Below, one piece after another: positions 23,126 to 34,234 of a DNA stretch of 64,000 bases (the first letter of the stretch is position 1; each line of letters begins with the position of its first letter). A model generated the notes under the pieces. It was not told where the DNA came from and searched no databases. It saw nothing but the letters and a program-made list of their open reading frames with translations. This DNA comes from Hsuehochloa calcarea (taxonomy: Eukaryota > Streptophyta > Magnoliopsida > Poales > Poaceae): NCBI GenBank assembly GCA_036346395.1, contig CM070596.1:21924177-21988176 (forward strand), read 5' to 3'. A program made the position numbers and the translations under genes.

Positions 23126-23530
23126 AAGACAGTTAGTGATGCTCCAATTCTTACTCTTCTGGCCGGGAAGAGATTCACTATCTATTGAGATCGTCCATAG
23201 TTGGACTTGGTTGTGTACTCATGCGGGATGGTAAAGTGATTGCCTATGCATCGAGGCACCAAGAAGCATGAGCAAATTATCCCACCCATGATCTAGAGCT
23301 TGCTTGCGGTGATTCATGCTTTGAAGATCTGGCGTCATTATTTGTATGGTGAATCTTGTGATGTGTTCACTTGACCACAAGAGCACGAAATACATCTTTA
23401 CCCGAAGGACTTGAACTTGAGGCAGAGGAGATGGCTAGAGTTGATCAAAGACTATGATCTTACTATTCAAGTACCATCCGGCAAGGCTAATGTGGTAGCC
23501 GATGCCTTGAGTCGCAAGCGACACCTCCTA
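23126..23530 (+). pseudogene. Gypsy-1 RNase H remnant
   Basis: Sequence equivalent to gypsy-2's TAPILTLPEPGKRF block is scattered over frames. The C-terminal part MNLRQRRWLELIKDYDLT is at 23411, with VVADALSRK near 23492. The acidic active-site string seen in gypsy-2 (YSDAS) is lost here to an indel (ctattgagatcg at 23180). Confidence 0.7.
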
Positions 23531-23639
23531 TCCTCGATTGTCTTATTGCGACTTTGGCGTATGGATATTTCTTTACGCTTTTGGTACCGCCTGCATCGAG
23601 ACTCGATTGATTTTAGAATCAGCCCTTCCGGATCGGGTG

Positions 23640-24380
23640 CGAGTAGCGCAACAGCAAGATCAGATGTTCCAACGAATGAGGAAGCGTTGCGAGAGGCAAG
23701 CGAGTCGCCGGTGTGGACAACTTTGATTCTTTGCGATTTAAAGGGCGCCTTTGTGTGCCACAGAGTCTCGAGTTAAGCGGAGATTTTGAAAGAGGCCCAT
23801 CGTACCCCTTATCTGGTACATCTGGTGAGACCAAGATGTACAAAGATTTAAAGAAAAGTTTACGGTGGAAGCGGATGAAAATTGATATCGCGCGAAGATG
23901 TGGCTTCTTGTGGAGTGTGCCCGGTGGTCAAGGTGAGCACAAGCGACCATAGGATTTGCAACCCTTGGAGGTACCGGTTTGGCCATGGGACGATATATCT
24001 ATGGATTTTGTGGTTGGTTTACCTCGCACGCAATGAGGAAAGGATGCTATTTGGGTAATTGTGGACCGGTTCGGTATATACGCACATTTCATTCCTATTC
24101 GTACAACCAATTCGACAGCGATTTGGCTCCTCTTTATGTACGAGAAATTGTGCGTTTGCACGAGTGCCAAAGACCATTGTTTCGGCCGAGACGCCAAGTT
24201 CGTTTCAAATTCAGGAAAGTTTGCGAGTGCATTGGGCACACAACTCCGTCTTAGCACGACCTTTCATCCCAGACGGATGGGCGATCGAGCGCACCATTCG
24301 GACTTTAGAAGACATGCTCAGTGTTGTGTTTTATCTGGAAAGGTAATTGGGTAGAGCATTTAGCCTTGGCGAGTTTGCTT
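23640..24380 (+). pseudogene. Gypsy-1 integrase remnant
   Basis: HHCC zinc-binding region near 23800-23940 (GETKMYKDLKK) and catalytic core with SMDFVVGLP-type sequence at 23997-24030, RFGIYAHFIPIRTTNSTA at 24064 and PKTIVS at 24169. These lie in at least three frames. Integrase would insert the DNA copy. Broken beyond function. Confidence 0.72.
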
Positions 24381-24599
24381 ATAACAACAGTTATCATTCG
24401 ATAGATTCGAGCCGCACCATCGAGGTTCTCTATGGGCGTAAGTGCAGTCTCCGTTGTCTTTGGGATGAGGTTGGAGAGCGGGCGATCTTGGGTCCCGATT
24501 GGGTTCAATGACGATGGCTAGAGTGGCGAGGTTAGGCGAATTTTTGGTGCCAGAGCCGGCTGAAGAGCTACGATGATGTCGGGCGAATTTGGAATTGAG

Positions 24600-25020
24600 G
24601 TGGGAGCGAAGTTACTGTTGAGAGTATCGCCATCTAAAGGCGTAGTGCGTTTGGCACCAAAGGAAAGCTTAGTCCAAGGTATGTTGGACCCTTCCCAATC
24701 GTGTACGAATTGGGAAGCTAGCTTATCGTTGGACCTTCACGATTCTATGAGTGGGGTTCTAGCGTGTTCCATGTTTCGATGCTTAGAAAGTTTAGAGACC
24801 ACGATCATGTCATCCCTTTGGAGCCTTTGATTGTCGGGCAAGATCTTACTATCGAATCTCGACCGGTGAGAATATTAGAAGGAGCGAGCGAGTTACGAGG
24901 AACAAGACCACAAGTATGTTAAAATCCTTTGGTCTCATCGGTCCAGAAGAGAGGCTACTTGGGAGTTGGAGTCCCGTATGCGAACAATACCCGACCTTTT
25001 CACTTCAGGTAATTATTTAA
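24600..25020 (+). pseudogene. Gypsy-1 integrase C-terminus with chromodomain-like tail
   Basis: GPF-type module (PSKGVVRLAPKESLVQGMLD at 24625) followed by SRPVRILE- and TWELES-type strings around 24850-24970, resembling the group II chromodomain of plant chromoviruses, which guides insertion to heterochromatin. Frameshifted. Better preserved in gypsy-2 at 50503-50907. Confidence 0.6.
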
Positions 25021-25089
25021 GTTATTCATCTTTCTTTCTTGAAGTTGCTACGTAGATTCGAGGTTGAATCTTTTCTAAGGGGGATAGAG

Positions 25090-27255
25090 TGTAATACCTC
25101 ATAAATTCCGCTAGTTCGTATAGTTTGGAATTTATTCGAATACGAAATTCAAATTTCTCCGGAATCGCATTCGGTAAAAGAGGGAAGTCGGAGGGAGAGA
25201 AAGAATTAGTTTTTTTTCAGAATTTTCCAGTCCATGAGGGTTATCGAGTTTGCCACTAACTTTGGGCCAAGGGAGGGCGGCCATATAAAAGGGGGGGGGC
25301 ACCACTTCCCCCAACCCTAGCCGGCCCTCTCCCCCCCACCTAGCCGCCACCCCCTCCCCTCTCCACCCTCCATAGGCGGCGCCTCCTCCTGGTTTGGCGC
25401 CGCCTCCTTCCCGATCGCCGGCCATTGGTGCTCCGGAGTTGGTCTCCAAGATCCCGGCGCTTCTCCTCCGATCTGTCCTCCGCGGGTCGTTTCTTCGCGG
25501 TGGTTCGCTGTGGTGTGGCCGCCAAGGAAGAAGAAGGAGACCAGCGGGAGTGGTTCTTCGTCGTGCTCTGGGTCTTCAAGGGTAACGAGCACCCGGTTAT
25601 TTGTTTGATCAAGTTTTGTTGCGGTAGAGATCATTTGAGTCACGTCGGTTTAGAGTTCCAGAATTTACAGAATTGATCAGAATGTTGCGCGGCTTGTTCC
25701 AGTACTTTAGAGGCCGAATTTGGGGTTTTGCGCTTCTAGCGATTTGTTCCTGGTTTCGTTAGCTTTCTTTTGGCACCAAGATGAGCAAAATCCGACCAGT
25801 AGTTTGAGAGATATGAATTTTTGAATGCGAACTGTCCAATCTGTCTGAAATCTGTGGTCAGTAGTTTTGTCCCTCGTTTTTGTTCAAAATAGAGGCCGAA
25901 TCAGAAGACTCCCCCAACTAAGTTATTGTAGATCTTGAAATTATCTTTCCAAGTTGATAAAGATAATTCCATTTGGATCAGTAGGCTAAAAGTTACACTA
26001 TTTTCTTTACTGCTGATCTGTTTTCTGGACTGTTGTAGATGGGTTAGGTTTAGCAGTTAATTACCCCTCTGTTTTGGCCGAATCAGAAGATTCCGCCAAC
26101 TAAGTTTTTGTAGCCTGATCAGTTAAGAATCAGTGAGCACTGGTTTCAGGTCGTTTAGAGTTACAGATAATTAATGGCGAATTTTCTTGTGCAACTGCTT
26201 GTAGAACGATAATCTGGACTTTTGGTGTAGATGTCAAATTGAACCCTTGGGATGAGTAGGCTGATTAGAGAGCATCGTAGTACACTTGTAGCGGTGCCAT
26301 ATTCGATTATCCGTGTCGTGGTAATACTTGTGTAGGCGGTGAGACGGTGGGTGGAAGGACACCTTCGTTGTTTCACAACACGTCACCACACGGAAGGCAA
26401 GTGCAAATGTTTAATTCGTGTGAATTCATTGATTTCATGTTAACTTGGTAAATTATGAATATTCATGTGATTTGAGTATGATGTGGTAGAGTCCAATACC
26501 TTATTCGATGATACATTGAGTTGAATGCCAAGTTAAGTTATTCATTTCATGCATACATAATTGATTGATGTCCACGGGGTGGAAACTTGTTTAAGTCCCA
26601 TTAATTCCAATATGGGCATGTAAGACCTACCATTCCAATGTAGGCGATTTGGACATTCCGTATGAAGCGTTCTTCATACGGACTTGGATCCCGCTCTTGG
26701 TTAAGAGCGGGCTTAAGTGAGCACCGACGGGTGTGTCACTAGTTATACCGGTATAAACATGTGGAAAGTCCAATCTCCTTCAATGCATTCATTCCTTCAT
26801 ACCATGCTTTCTTAAATTCATGAAGTAAATGATGTACTTGGTGGATTGTTTCAATTCAGTGTTCTATGTGAATGTATATGTTGTGCTTGCTGAGTTTCGA
26901 CTCACTCTTGCTTTTATTTATTTTTAGGTGAATTCCAGTGAAACAGTTGCTAGCGGGAGGGTGTAGTCCAGCACGTTCCTTGCACATGAATAAAATAATC
27001 ATTCGTTAAAGTTCTATTTACATATCTTCAGTTTTATTTATAATGTAATGGACTGTAATAACTGTCATTTGAAGGTTCATTATTCTCGCTTTGGTAAATT
27101 CTCGTTTGAATTTATAGATGAACTGTGATTAAGCCATAGATAGTTATCATGGTTAATCGTTTCTTTAGCATTGAATGCGTTGTTAATCTTATGAAATGAA
27201 TAGTAGATTGTCTTGTTAGGTGACATCTTGTCTTCCGAATAGACAGGGTGTTACA
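25090..27255 (+). repeat. Gypsy-1 3' LTR
   Basis: Direct repeat of 17923-20109, ending GACAGGGTGTTACA. TATAAAA at 25284-25290. Preceded by the polypurine tract CTAAGGGGGATAGAG (25075-25089). The GC-rich leader differs from the 5' copy by many one- and two-base indels, while the rest is almost unchanged. Confidence 0.92.
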
Positions 27256-27260
27256 AAATT

Positions 27261-27852
27261 AATCAAATGAAAGCTGTTGATATTGAATATTCTCAATCTG
27301 AAAATACCACCCATCTCTTGGCTGCAATCAACACCAAGGAGTGGGAGATGAAGGCTACTGCTATAGAGGAGAATGTTGATCTTTCAAGTCTTACTTTAGA
27401 ATTACTTTATAGTAAACTCAAGACTCATGAAATTAAAAGAGTTGATCATCCTAAGAAAGAGAACATGGCATTGATAGCTGATCCTCTCAAAAGGTCTTCT
27501 GATGGTACTCTTGAATCGTTTTCTGATTTTTCATTTACTTGCTTATCTGCGATTTCTGAGGAGTAGCTTGAAAGTATTCCTGAGACAGAGTTAGCTCTCC
27601 TAGCTAAAAAATTCACATGGGCCTACAATAATGTTAGAAACAAAAAGAGAGGTGGTCCGGTGACATGCTATGAATGTGGTGAGCTCAATCATATCTGAGC
27701 AAATTGCCCCAAGCTGAAAGGTAAGAGCAATCATAAGGAAGGAAAGCCAACTTGGAAGAAGCCCCCTTTCAACAAATCAAGGTATGAGGCTAATAAACTT
27801 GTGAAGGCCGCTCACCGGGTCCTTGCCGCTTTTGAGGATCAATCCTTGAGCG
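27261..27852 (+). pseudogene. Copia-1 gag, middle segment with zinc knuckle
   Basis: Resumes the gag frame after gypsy-1 with NQMKAVDIEYSQSENTTHLL. There is an in-frame TAG at 27564-27566 where copia-2 has Gln, and a TGA at 27696-27698 inside the CX2CX4HX4C knuckle CYECGELNHI-(stop)-ANC (27665-27709), where copia-2 has Arg. The knuckle would bind RNA. Both stops are C-to-T type changes. Confidence 0.8.
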
Positions 27853-29103
27853 ATGTGGATTCCGGGAGTGAGGAGGACAAGGAGGAGGAGATCCCTCAAG
27901 GCAAAAAGAAAGGGAAGGCCAAGGACTTCACTGCCATGTGCTTCATGGCTGACACTGACGACATTGATGATGATGAGGTATCTTTTTTCTTATGATGAGC
28001 TTTCTGCTAAATATGATTCTATAGTCGAGCAATTGCTTAGTCAAGATGGATCGCTAGAATTTGTCATGACAAAAAATAAGAAATTAGAGTCAAAGATTAA
28101 CAAACTGAAAGTAGAGCTTAAAAATGCTAAGACTCTTGAACCTGATGAATGTTTATCTTGTAATGCTATGCATTCAGAAATTGCCAAGTTACAATCTGCT
28201 TATAATATTTCTATACAACAACTTGAGAATGCTAGATCTGAACTAAATGAAATTAAAAGTGCTCCTTGTGAAAAATGTTTAGAATTGAGTAAATTGATTG
28301 CTTTTGATGTGTTTGATTCTAGCCCTTGTACTTCATGCTTAGAAAAAGAACGTGAAATCAAAGATATCTTAGAAGCTGCTAGAGTCAAATATGCTAATCT
28401 TAAGGACAATATTGAAAATACTATTTGTGCTTCTTGTTCCGCTCTTAAGCTTGAAATTGCTTTATATAAGGAGAAATCTATGGATAAAACTTGTGATGCT
28501 TGTGTTAGTTTGAGAAAAGAAAATGCTTACCTTCATGATACATTAGAGAAATTTTCTAAAGGTAAGAAACAATTAAACATGATTCTTGACAAGTCTAAAA
28601 CTCCTTATAAGAAGCAAGGTTTAGGATTCAATTCTTTTCAAGACAATTCAAAGCCACAAGTCATTCATGTCTTGGAAAAAGGTTTAATTGAATTCAAAAC
28701 CCAACCTGCAAAAACATCTTTTAAATCTGCAGGTTTTGCCCAACCTTGTATTAATTCAAATGGTGCCTCTTCTTGTGGAACCAAGTACCATTGCACTTAT
28801 TGCAAGAGAAGTGGGCATGTGATTGATTTCTATTGGCGTAGGTTGAAAAATGATAGGAAAAATCTTGATAGAATTTCATTCAGGCAACCTAGAGCTTTTA
28901 TGAGACATGGTAACACTGAAAGGAATAAACCTGGATTAGGATTTTTCTCACATGCTAATTATTATGTTTCTAGATATTCTAATTCTCATGTTCTTGAGTT
29001 CTTGGTCGACCGGTGGTGGTCCGAGTCGACCGATTTGGTCACCGGTCTGACCGCCAGAACAACGCCGGTCAGACCGCCCCTGGACAGGTTAATTCCCATA
29101 TAA
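27853..29103 (+). CDS. Copia-1 gag C-terminal coiled-coil/Cys-pair region (open frame, remnant of gag-pol)
   Basis: A 416-codon open frame, low-complexity and helix-forming, with regularly spaced C-X2-C pairs (CLSCNAMHSEIAKL, CEKCLELSK, CTSCLEKERE, CASCSALKLE, CDACVSLRKE) at intervals of about 30-40 residues, then a second knuckle-like CTYCKRSGHVIDFYW (about residues 310-325). This is typical of the long Sirevirus gag. A short upstream overlap (27801-27995) shows that the true frame changes near 27980. The last 35 codons or so run through GGTCNGACC-type sequence (29006-29090), which looks foreign to the protein. Not an independent gene. Confidence 0.72.
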   Translation: MWIPGVRRTRRRRSLKAKRKGRPRTSLPCASWLTLTTLMMMRYLFSYDELSAKYDSIVEQLLSQDGSLEFVMTKNKKLESKINKLKVELKNAKTLEPDECLSCNAMHSEIAKLQSAYNISIQQLENARSELNEIKSAPCEKCLELSKLIAFDVFDSSPCTSCLEKEREIKDILEAARVKYANLKDNIENTICASCSALKLEIALYKEKSMDKTCDACVSLRKENAYLHDTLEKFSKGKKQLNMILDKSKTPYKKQGLGFNSFQDNSKPQVIHVLEKGLIEFKTQPAKTSFKSAGFAQPCINSNGASSCGTKYHCTYCKRSGHVIDFYWRRLKNDRKNLDRISFRQPRAFMRHGNTERNKPGLGFFSHANYYVSRYSNSHVLEFLVDRWWSESTDLVTGLTARTTPVRPPLDRLIPI

Positions 29104-29112
29104 ATTTAAACA

Positions 29113-29691
29113 TTGCTCATAACAGAATTTTGGATAAAATCAAGGATAGTACTTCTGGTTTGTATACTCCTTGCAGACGTGTGTCTCAGTACTGGATTCC
29201 TAAATCTTGTTTATCTAACCCCAGTATTGAGACGCATCGTTCTTATGTTCCTTGATTTTCAGGATTACCGCGGAAAGGGGAAGAACACGTGGTTCGTCGA
29301 CTCCGGGTGTTCACGCCACATGACCGGAAACTCAAGATGGTTCACCTCTTTCACGCGGGCAACAGGTGATGACTTCATCACCTTTGGAGATGATACACAA
29401 GGGCGAATTGAAGGAACAGGATCAATTAGGGTAAACAACAAATTCATTCTAAAGGATGTCGCTCTTGTGGACAAGCTTAGGTATAATCTCCTTTCTGTTT
29501 CTCAGCTCCTTGATGATGGTTATGAGACTGTTTTTAAGAAAAATGCGTGTCGTGTGCTTGATTCTACTGGTGAGCTTGTGTTTGGAATATCTAGAGTTGG
29601 TAGAATTTTTGGAGCTGATTTTTCAGAATCTCTTGCTGGATCTCTTAAATGTTTGCTTACATCTTCTTCTGATTTCTGGCTTTGGCACTGA
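29113..29691 (+). pseudogene. Copia-1 protease and start of integrase
   Basis: The aspartic protease active site WFVDSGCSRHMTG lies at about residues 60-72 (DSG motif), followed by IRVNNKFILKDVAL and NLLSVSQL, the usual Ty1/copia protease. It would cleave the polyprotein. The frame ends DFWLWH at a TGA (29689-29691), where the family has Arg in the WHRRLGH integrase zinc motif. Confidence 0.83.
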
Positions 29692-30400
29692 CGTTTGGGG
29701 CACATTGGTTTTGATCATCTGACACGAGTTAGCAACCTTGATCTCATGAGAGGTTTGCCCAAACTCAAAGCTGTCAAGGATGCTTTATGTGCGCCTTGTA
29801 GGCATGGCAAACAAGTTGCCGCCTCACACCCTTCTGTGACTATGGTTATGGTAGATTTGACCGGGACGGTTGTTTCATATGGATCTTGTTGGTCTGCTAG
29901 AGTCGATCGATCGATGGAAAATGGTATATTCTTGTCATAGTCGATGATCTTTCAAGATATTCTTGGGTGTTCTTTCTTGCTTCAAAAGATGAAGTTTTTG
30001 GTTATTTTCATGACCTTGTTCTTCGTTTAGCTTCTGAGCTTCCTGGTGCCTTGAGAGCAATTCGCAATGACAATGGCACGTAGTTCAAAAATGCTTCTTT
30101 TGCTTCTTTTTGTGCTGAGCGTGGTATTAAGCATCTGTTCTCCTCTCCACACGTCCCTCAAACAAAATGGCGTGGTGGAAAGGAAGAATAGGACCTTAGT
30201 CGAAATGGCTAGGACGATGTTAGATGAGTATAGCACACCGAGGAGATTTTGGGCTGAAGCTATTGCTACAGCTTGCCATATTGCAAATCGTGTCTTTTTG
30301 AGACCATCTTTAGGCAAGACTCCTTATGAGCTTCGTTTTGGTAGAAAACCTTCTGTTTCGTATTTTTGAGTCTTTGGATCAAAATGTTTTATTCTTAAGA
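29692..30400 (+). pseudogene. Copia-1 integrase
   Basis: HHCC region: RLGHIGFDHLTR and LCAPCRHGKQ (29692-29815). Core: VDDLSRYSWVFFLASKDE (about 29940-29995), the second acidic residue in IRNDNGT (about 30058-30078), and VVERKNRTLVEMARTM with the third (from about 30171). A TAG follows NGT at 30082, a frame change lies near 30160, and a TGA at 30367-30369 follows PSVSYF. The first catalytic Asp is in a divergent string. Would join DNA ends to the target; broken. Confidence 0.8.
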
Positions 30401-30937
30401 CATGCAACTTAGATAAATTTGAATCAAGAACTTTTGATGGGTTATTTCTGGGCTATCCTGCTCATTCGAGGGGTTTTCGGGTTTTTAATATTGAGACTAA
30501 CCTTATTCAAGAGACTTGTAATGTCACTTTTGATGAGACTAGCCACGAGCTAGATCAATTATTCTGAGATGATTCACGGTGTGAGAGAGAATTTTGTGGG
30601 CGAAGATGAGGACGAAGCGATATCATTCCCTCATCTGCTTCTTTGAGGCGCCCATATTGATACAAGAACACCTACATCTACTTCACCTTGATTGAGGCTC
30701 TGTGCATCATCATCATCGCCAGCGATACTGCGGAGTCGAAGAAACTATATCTCACCCGGCGCTCCACTTCGCATTCAGAGACAGCATCCTCCGGATCAGA
30801 TAATAGGTAATCTACATGAGCGAGTCACTCGCTCCAGGTATAATGATCCAAATCTCTACTCTCATTCGGCTTTTGTTGCTTCTTTTGAACCCCGCGATAT
30901 ATCACATGCTTTATCTGATTCTAGCTAGGTAAATGCC
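30400..30937 (+). pseudogene. Copia-1 integrase-reverse transcriptase linker, degenerate
   Basis: FLGYPAHSRGFRVFN-type sequence (about 30440-30490) is the conserved end of copia integrase. The rest, to 30930, is frameshifted. A TAG at 30926-30928 precedes the V-N-A-M-HEEL start of reverse transcriptase, where Trp is usual. Confidence 0.6.
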
Positions 30938-31870
30938 ATGCATGAGGAGTTAGAGAATTTTGAAAGGAACAAAGTTTGGAACCTAGTAGAACCTCCTAGT
31001 GGTCATAATGTTATAGGAACCCGTTGGGTGTTCAAGAATAAACAAAGTGAGGATGGTTCTGTGGTTAGAAACAAGGCCAGATTGGTAGCTCAGGGTTTCA
31101 GCCAAGTTGAGGGGTTAGATTTTGATGAGACATTTGCTCCTGTTGCTAGACTAGAAGCCATTCGCACTTTGCTCGCATTTGCTGCATCAAAAGGTTTTAA
31201 ATTATATCAGATGGATATTAAAAGTGCATTTTTAAATGGTTTCATAGAGGAGGAAGTGTATGTTAAGCAACCCCCTGGTTTTGAGGATCCCAAGTATCCA
31301 AATCGTGTTTTCAAGCTATCTAAAGCATTGTATGGTCTTAAACAAGCCCTAGAGCACAGTATGATAGACTTAAGACCTTCTTGCTTAAAAATAATTTTGA
31401 GATGGGTAAAGTGGATAAAACTCTATTCATTCTTAGGCGTGGAAATGACTTTTTGCTTGCTCAAATTTACGTAGATGATATTATTTTTGGTGGTTCTTCT
31501 AATGCTCTTGTTTCCAGCTTTTCTGAGACTATGTCCAGGGAATTTGAGATGAGTATGATGGGAGAGCTAAATTACTTTTTGGGACTTCAAATCAAGCAAT
31601 GCAAGGAAGGAACCTTTATCCATCAGACAAAGTACACTAAAGATCTACTCAAGCGCTTTGACATGGGTGATTGCAAGCCAATCTCCACTCCCATGGCAAC
31701 CATTTGCTTTGAATCGGATGAAGAAGGAGAAGTCGTGGATCAACGCGATACCGCAAACATGATCGGCTCCTTTCAGATCCGCGGCCTCGAGACCGGACAT
31801 TCACTTCACGGTATGCCTTTGTGCAAGATTTCAGGCGTCTCCGAGAACTTCCCATCGCCAAGCCGTTAAG
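30938..31870 (+). pseudogene. Copia-1 reverse transcriptase
   Basis: First frame (30938-31474): MHEELENFERNKVWNLVEPP, KARLVAQGFSQVEG, MDIKSAFLNG and KALYGLKQA. A frame change near 31365 follows, and the second frame (31381-31869) carries the catalytic YVDDIIFGG (31468-31494), FLGLQIKQ and CKPISTPM. All core motifs of Ty1/copia reverse transcriptase are visible, in two frames. A second frame change near 31740 ends the thumb region. Confidence 0.86.
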
Positions 31871-32411
31871 CGCATATTCAGGTATTTACACTCTACCCTC
31901 TTATATGGCATTTGGTATTCTGCTCTTGACTTTGTCCATTAGGGGTTTTGATTCGATTTTATGGGTCATTTGTTAGATAGGAAGAGTACCTCGAGCACTG
32001 TCACTTCCTAGGCACTTCTCTTGTATCTTGGTCTTCTAGGAAGCGGTCTTACATTGCACAATCCATTCTTTGAGCGAGTATGTAGTCTTTGCTAGTTCTT
32101 TGTGCTTGATTTTGTGGATGAGCGTCCACTCACGAAGAGATTATGGGTTAAATTTTGCTAGTGTTCCTCTTTTACGTGATAACATTTACGCTATTAATAT
32201 TGCTAAAAACCCGATGCAATATTCTAGGACTAAGCACATAGACATTCGCTTTCACTTCCTTAAAGATCATGTCGAAAAAGGGGATATTGTGATGCACTTC
32301 GTGGAGTCCGATGCTCAATTGGCGGATATTCTCACCAAGCCTTTAGATCAAACCAGGTTTTCCACCTTGAGAAGTGAGTTAGGGGTAATTTATCCCTATG
32401 GGTTGGTTTGA
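31871..32411 (+). pseudogene. Copia-1 RNase H
   Basis: Degenerate up to 32070. The final frame reads AINIAKNPMQYSRTKHIDIR, then FHFLKDHVEKGDIV and LADILTKPL, the conserved C-terminus of copia RNase H (the His-Ile-Asp-Ile-Arg segment). The central acidic region around 31960-32070 is frameshifted. Confidence 0.78.
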
Positions 32412-34234
32412 GGGGGAGTTTGATCTTTTCTGATATTTCCTTGTTCTTTTGATCTTTTATTGTTCTTTTTATGAACTTAGTGATCTTTTTGAACTTTTTA
32501 GGTTTTTAGGCTTTTTATTGCATCTCATTGTATCATATTGCATTCATATGAAAAATACAACAAGTGGTATGAAAAATCCAAAAGATGCATTGTAATATAA
32601 GATTTTACCTTATCTTTTAAAATTGATGAAGCTTTGCCTATTACCCTTTGGAGCTTTAGTACTTCAATTCGTGCTCAATGTCATGTCCAGTTCTTTGACT
32701 TGCTAGAATTATCATGCTTTTACATGTGTAGCTAAGTCTTTGCTATATGAGCTAGAACTTTAAAACAACTCGAACTAAGAAATTGCAATTTGTGGATGTT
32801 TTAGCGAGTTGCGCAATTAGTGCTCCTCTTGTGATATTGGCCCTGTCAGAATTGCTTTGTTACCTCTTTGATCTAAAATTGATCATTACTTGAGCTTTTG
32901 TGTTCTTGAGATTCTAAAACTGCTCATGTGAAAAATAAAAATCAAGATTGTCTTATGCTTAAATTGTGCCAAACTATTCTTACGAGACTGCTTGTCAAAT
33001 GACATAAACTTGGAGATAGTTTGATGAACCAGACGATCTCATGGGGACTGCTTGACAGAAATGACATGAACCTCAAGATTTGTCGCCCTGGTAGAAGCTT
33101 AGAAAGAGTTTGTGGATGGCTCCTAGTCCAAGATCTTCTTTACTAAGATGTACCTTTAATCAACTTCTGGTCGAAGCTTAGGATGAGTTTGTGGATGGCT
33201 CCTAGTCCAGGATCTTGTCACTATGTTAGATCATTAGTCAACTTCAATATTCAATGCATATGAGAAAAATGTTGACAAATGGGCTTTTACAAAATATTGA
33301 GCAAAATGATTCAATACAGGACCTGATTGACTCTTAATGTGGTCTTTGTTAGATTTTTGATCTCACACTGACATTTTGACATGGCCAATTTCACTTTAGG
33401 ATCCCTGTTGATGAACTTGCTGAATTTGAAGCGTTGCTTAAATTGATCAAATCTACTGCTTTACTTTTGAGCCTTTGTGCTTAGCTTTGATATACATATC
33501 TTACCATGATCTTGCTAGCGCTGCCAGGCTTGATATGATGTTTGTGCAGTATTAGAAATACTGGCTAGCTCTTTTGGGTAATCTCCAAAGCTTCTTGTAA
33601 TCAAAAATTGAAAAAAATACAAAAATGAAGCCACTCCATTGCACTTCATGCATACTCCTCTTTATGCTTCTTTTGTTTTTGCTTCTTTCTTTATTCTCTA
33701 TTTGTTATCTCTGGATGAGAGGAAGGCGTGATTCCTTGATGAATCCATTGTCAAAGGGGGAGAAGATATGTTAATGAGAAGATATTTCATTGTTGGGGGA
33801 GAAGATTTTACAAAGGGGGAGAAACTGAAAATTTGAAAGTTTCTGAAATTTGAGGATCATAGTGAAGTTTCTGAAATTTGAGGATCATAGTGAGGGGGAG
33901 TTCTTGAGTTGCATTCTTATTGTCTTATTGAATATTCTGAACTTGATTGCATTCTTTTATACTCACAATGATCATAGGTCAATTGAACAATTGTTCTTTC
34001 GTATGGACCTAATGTGAGAATTTTGACTCTTTTCTGGAAATCAAAGTTTTTATGCTTTCTTTTGCCTTATCTCACATGCCTATACTATTCTGATGCCAGC
34101 TTGGTCATTTACATTGCTTTTTCTTGCTTATGGACCAAGTTGTGCCTTTGTCTAAAACTAGCGAGTAAACTCGTTTTCAAACCTCTTACTTACATTTTTC
34201 GGATAATTGCCAATGTGTTCATCAAGGGGGAGAT
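32412..34234 (+). other. Long 3' non-coding tract of copia-1 with multiple polypurine tracts
   Basis: About 1.8 kb without a gene. GGGGGAG-type tracts occur at 32411, 33755, 33794, 33814, 33893 and finally 34225 just before the 3' LTR. Sireviruses typically carry such repeated tracts between pol and the 3' LTR. It also holds two short direct duplications: GTTTGTGGATGGCTCCTAGT at 33107 and 33187, and GAAATTTGAGGATCATAGTG at about 33846 and 33873. An 84-codon frame at 34014-34268 runs into the LTR and has no recognisable motif. Confidence 0.72.

Larger units (their letters stand above)
17923..27255 (+). mobile_element. Gypsy-1: Ty3/gypsy chromovirus-like element in copia-1 gag
   Basis: Flanked by AAATT at 17918-17922 and 27256-27260. 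LTRs of about 2.2 kb (17923-20109 and 25090-27255) run TGTAATACCTC...GTGTTACA. Order inside: gag, protease, reverse transcriptase, RNase H, integrase and a chromodomain-like tail, in the Ty3/gypsy order. Compared with gypsy-2, its coding region has many more frameshifts and short losses. The same orientation as copia-1. Confidence 0.93.
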
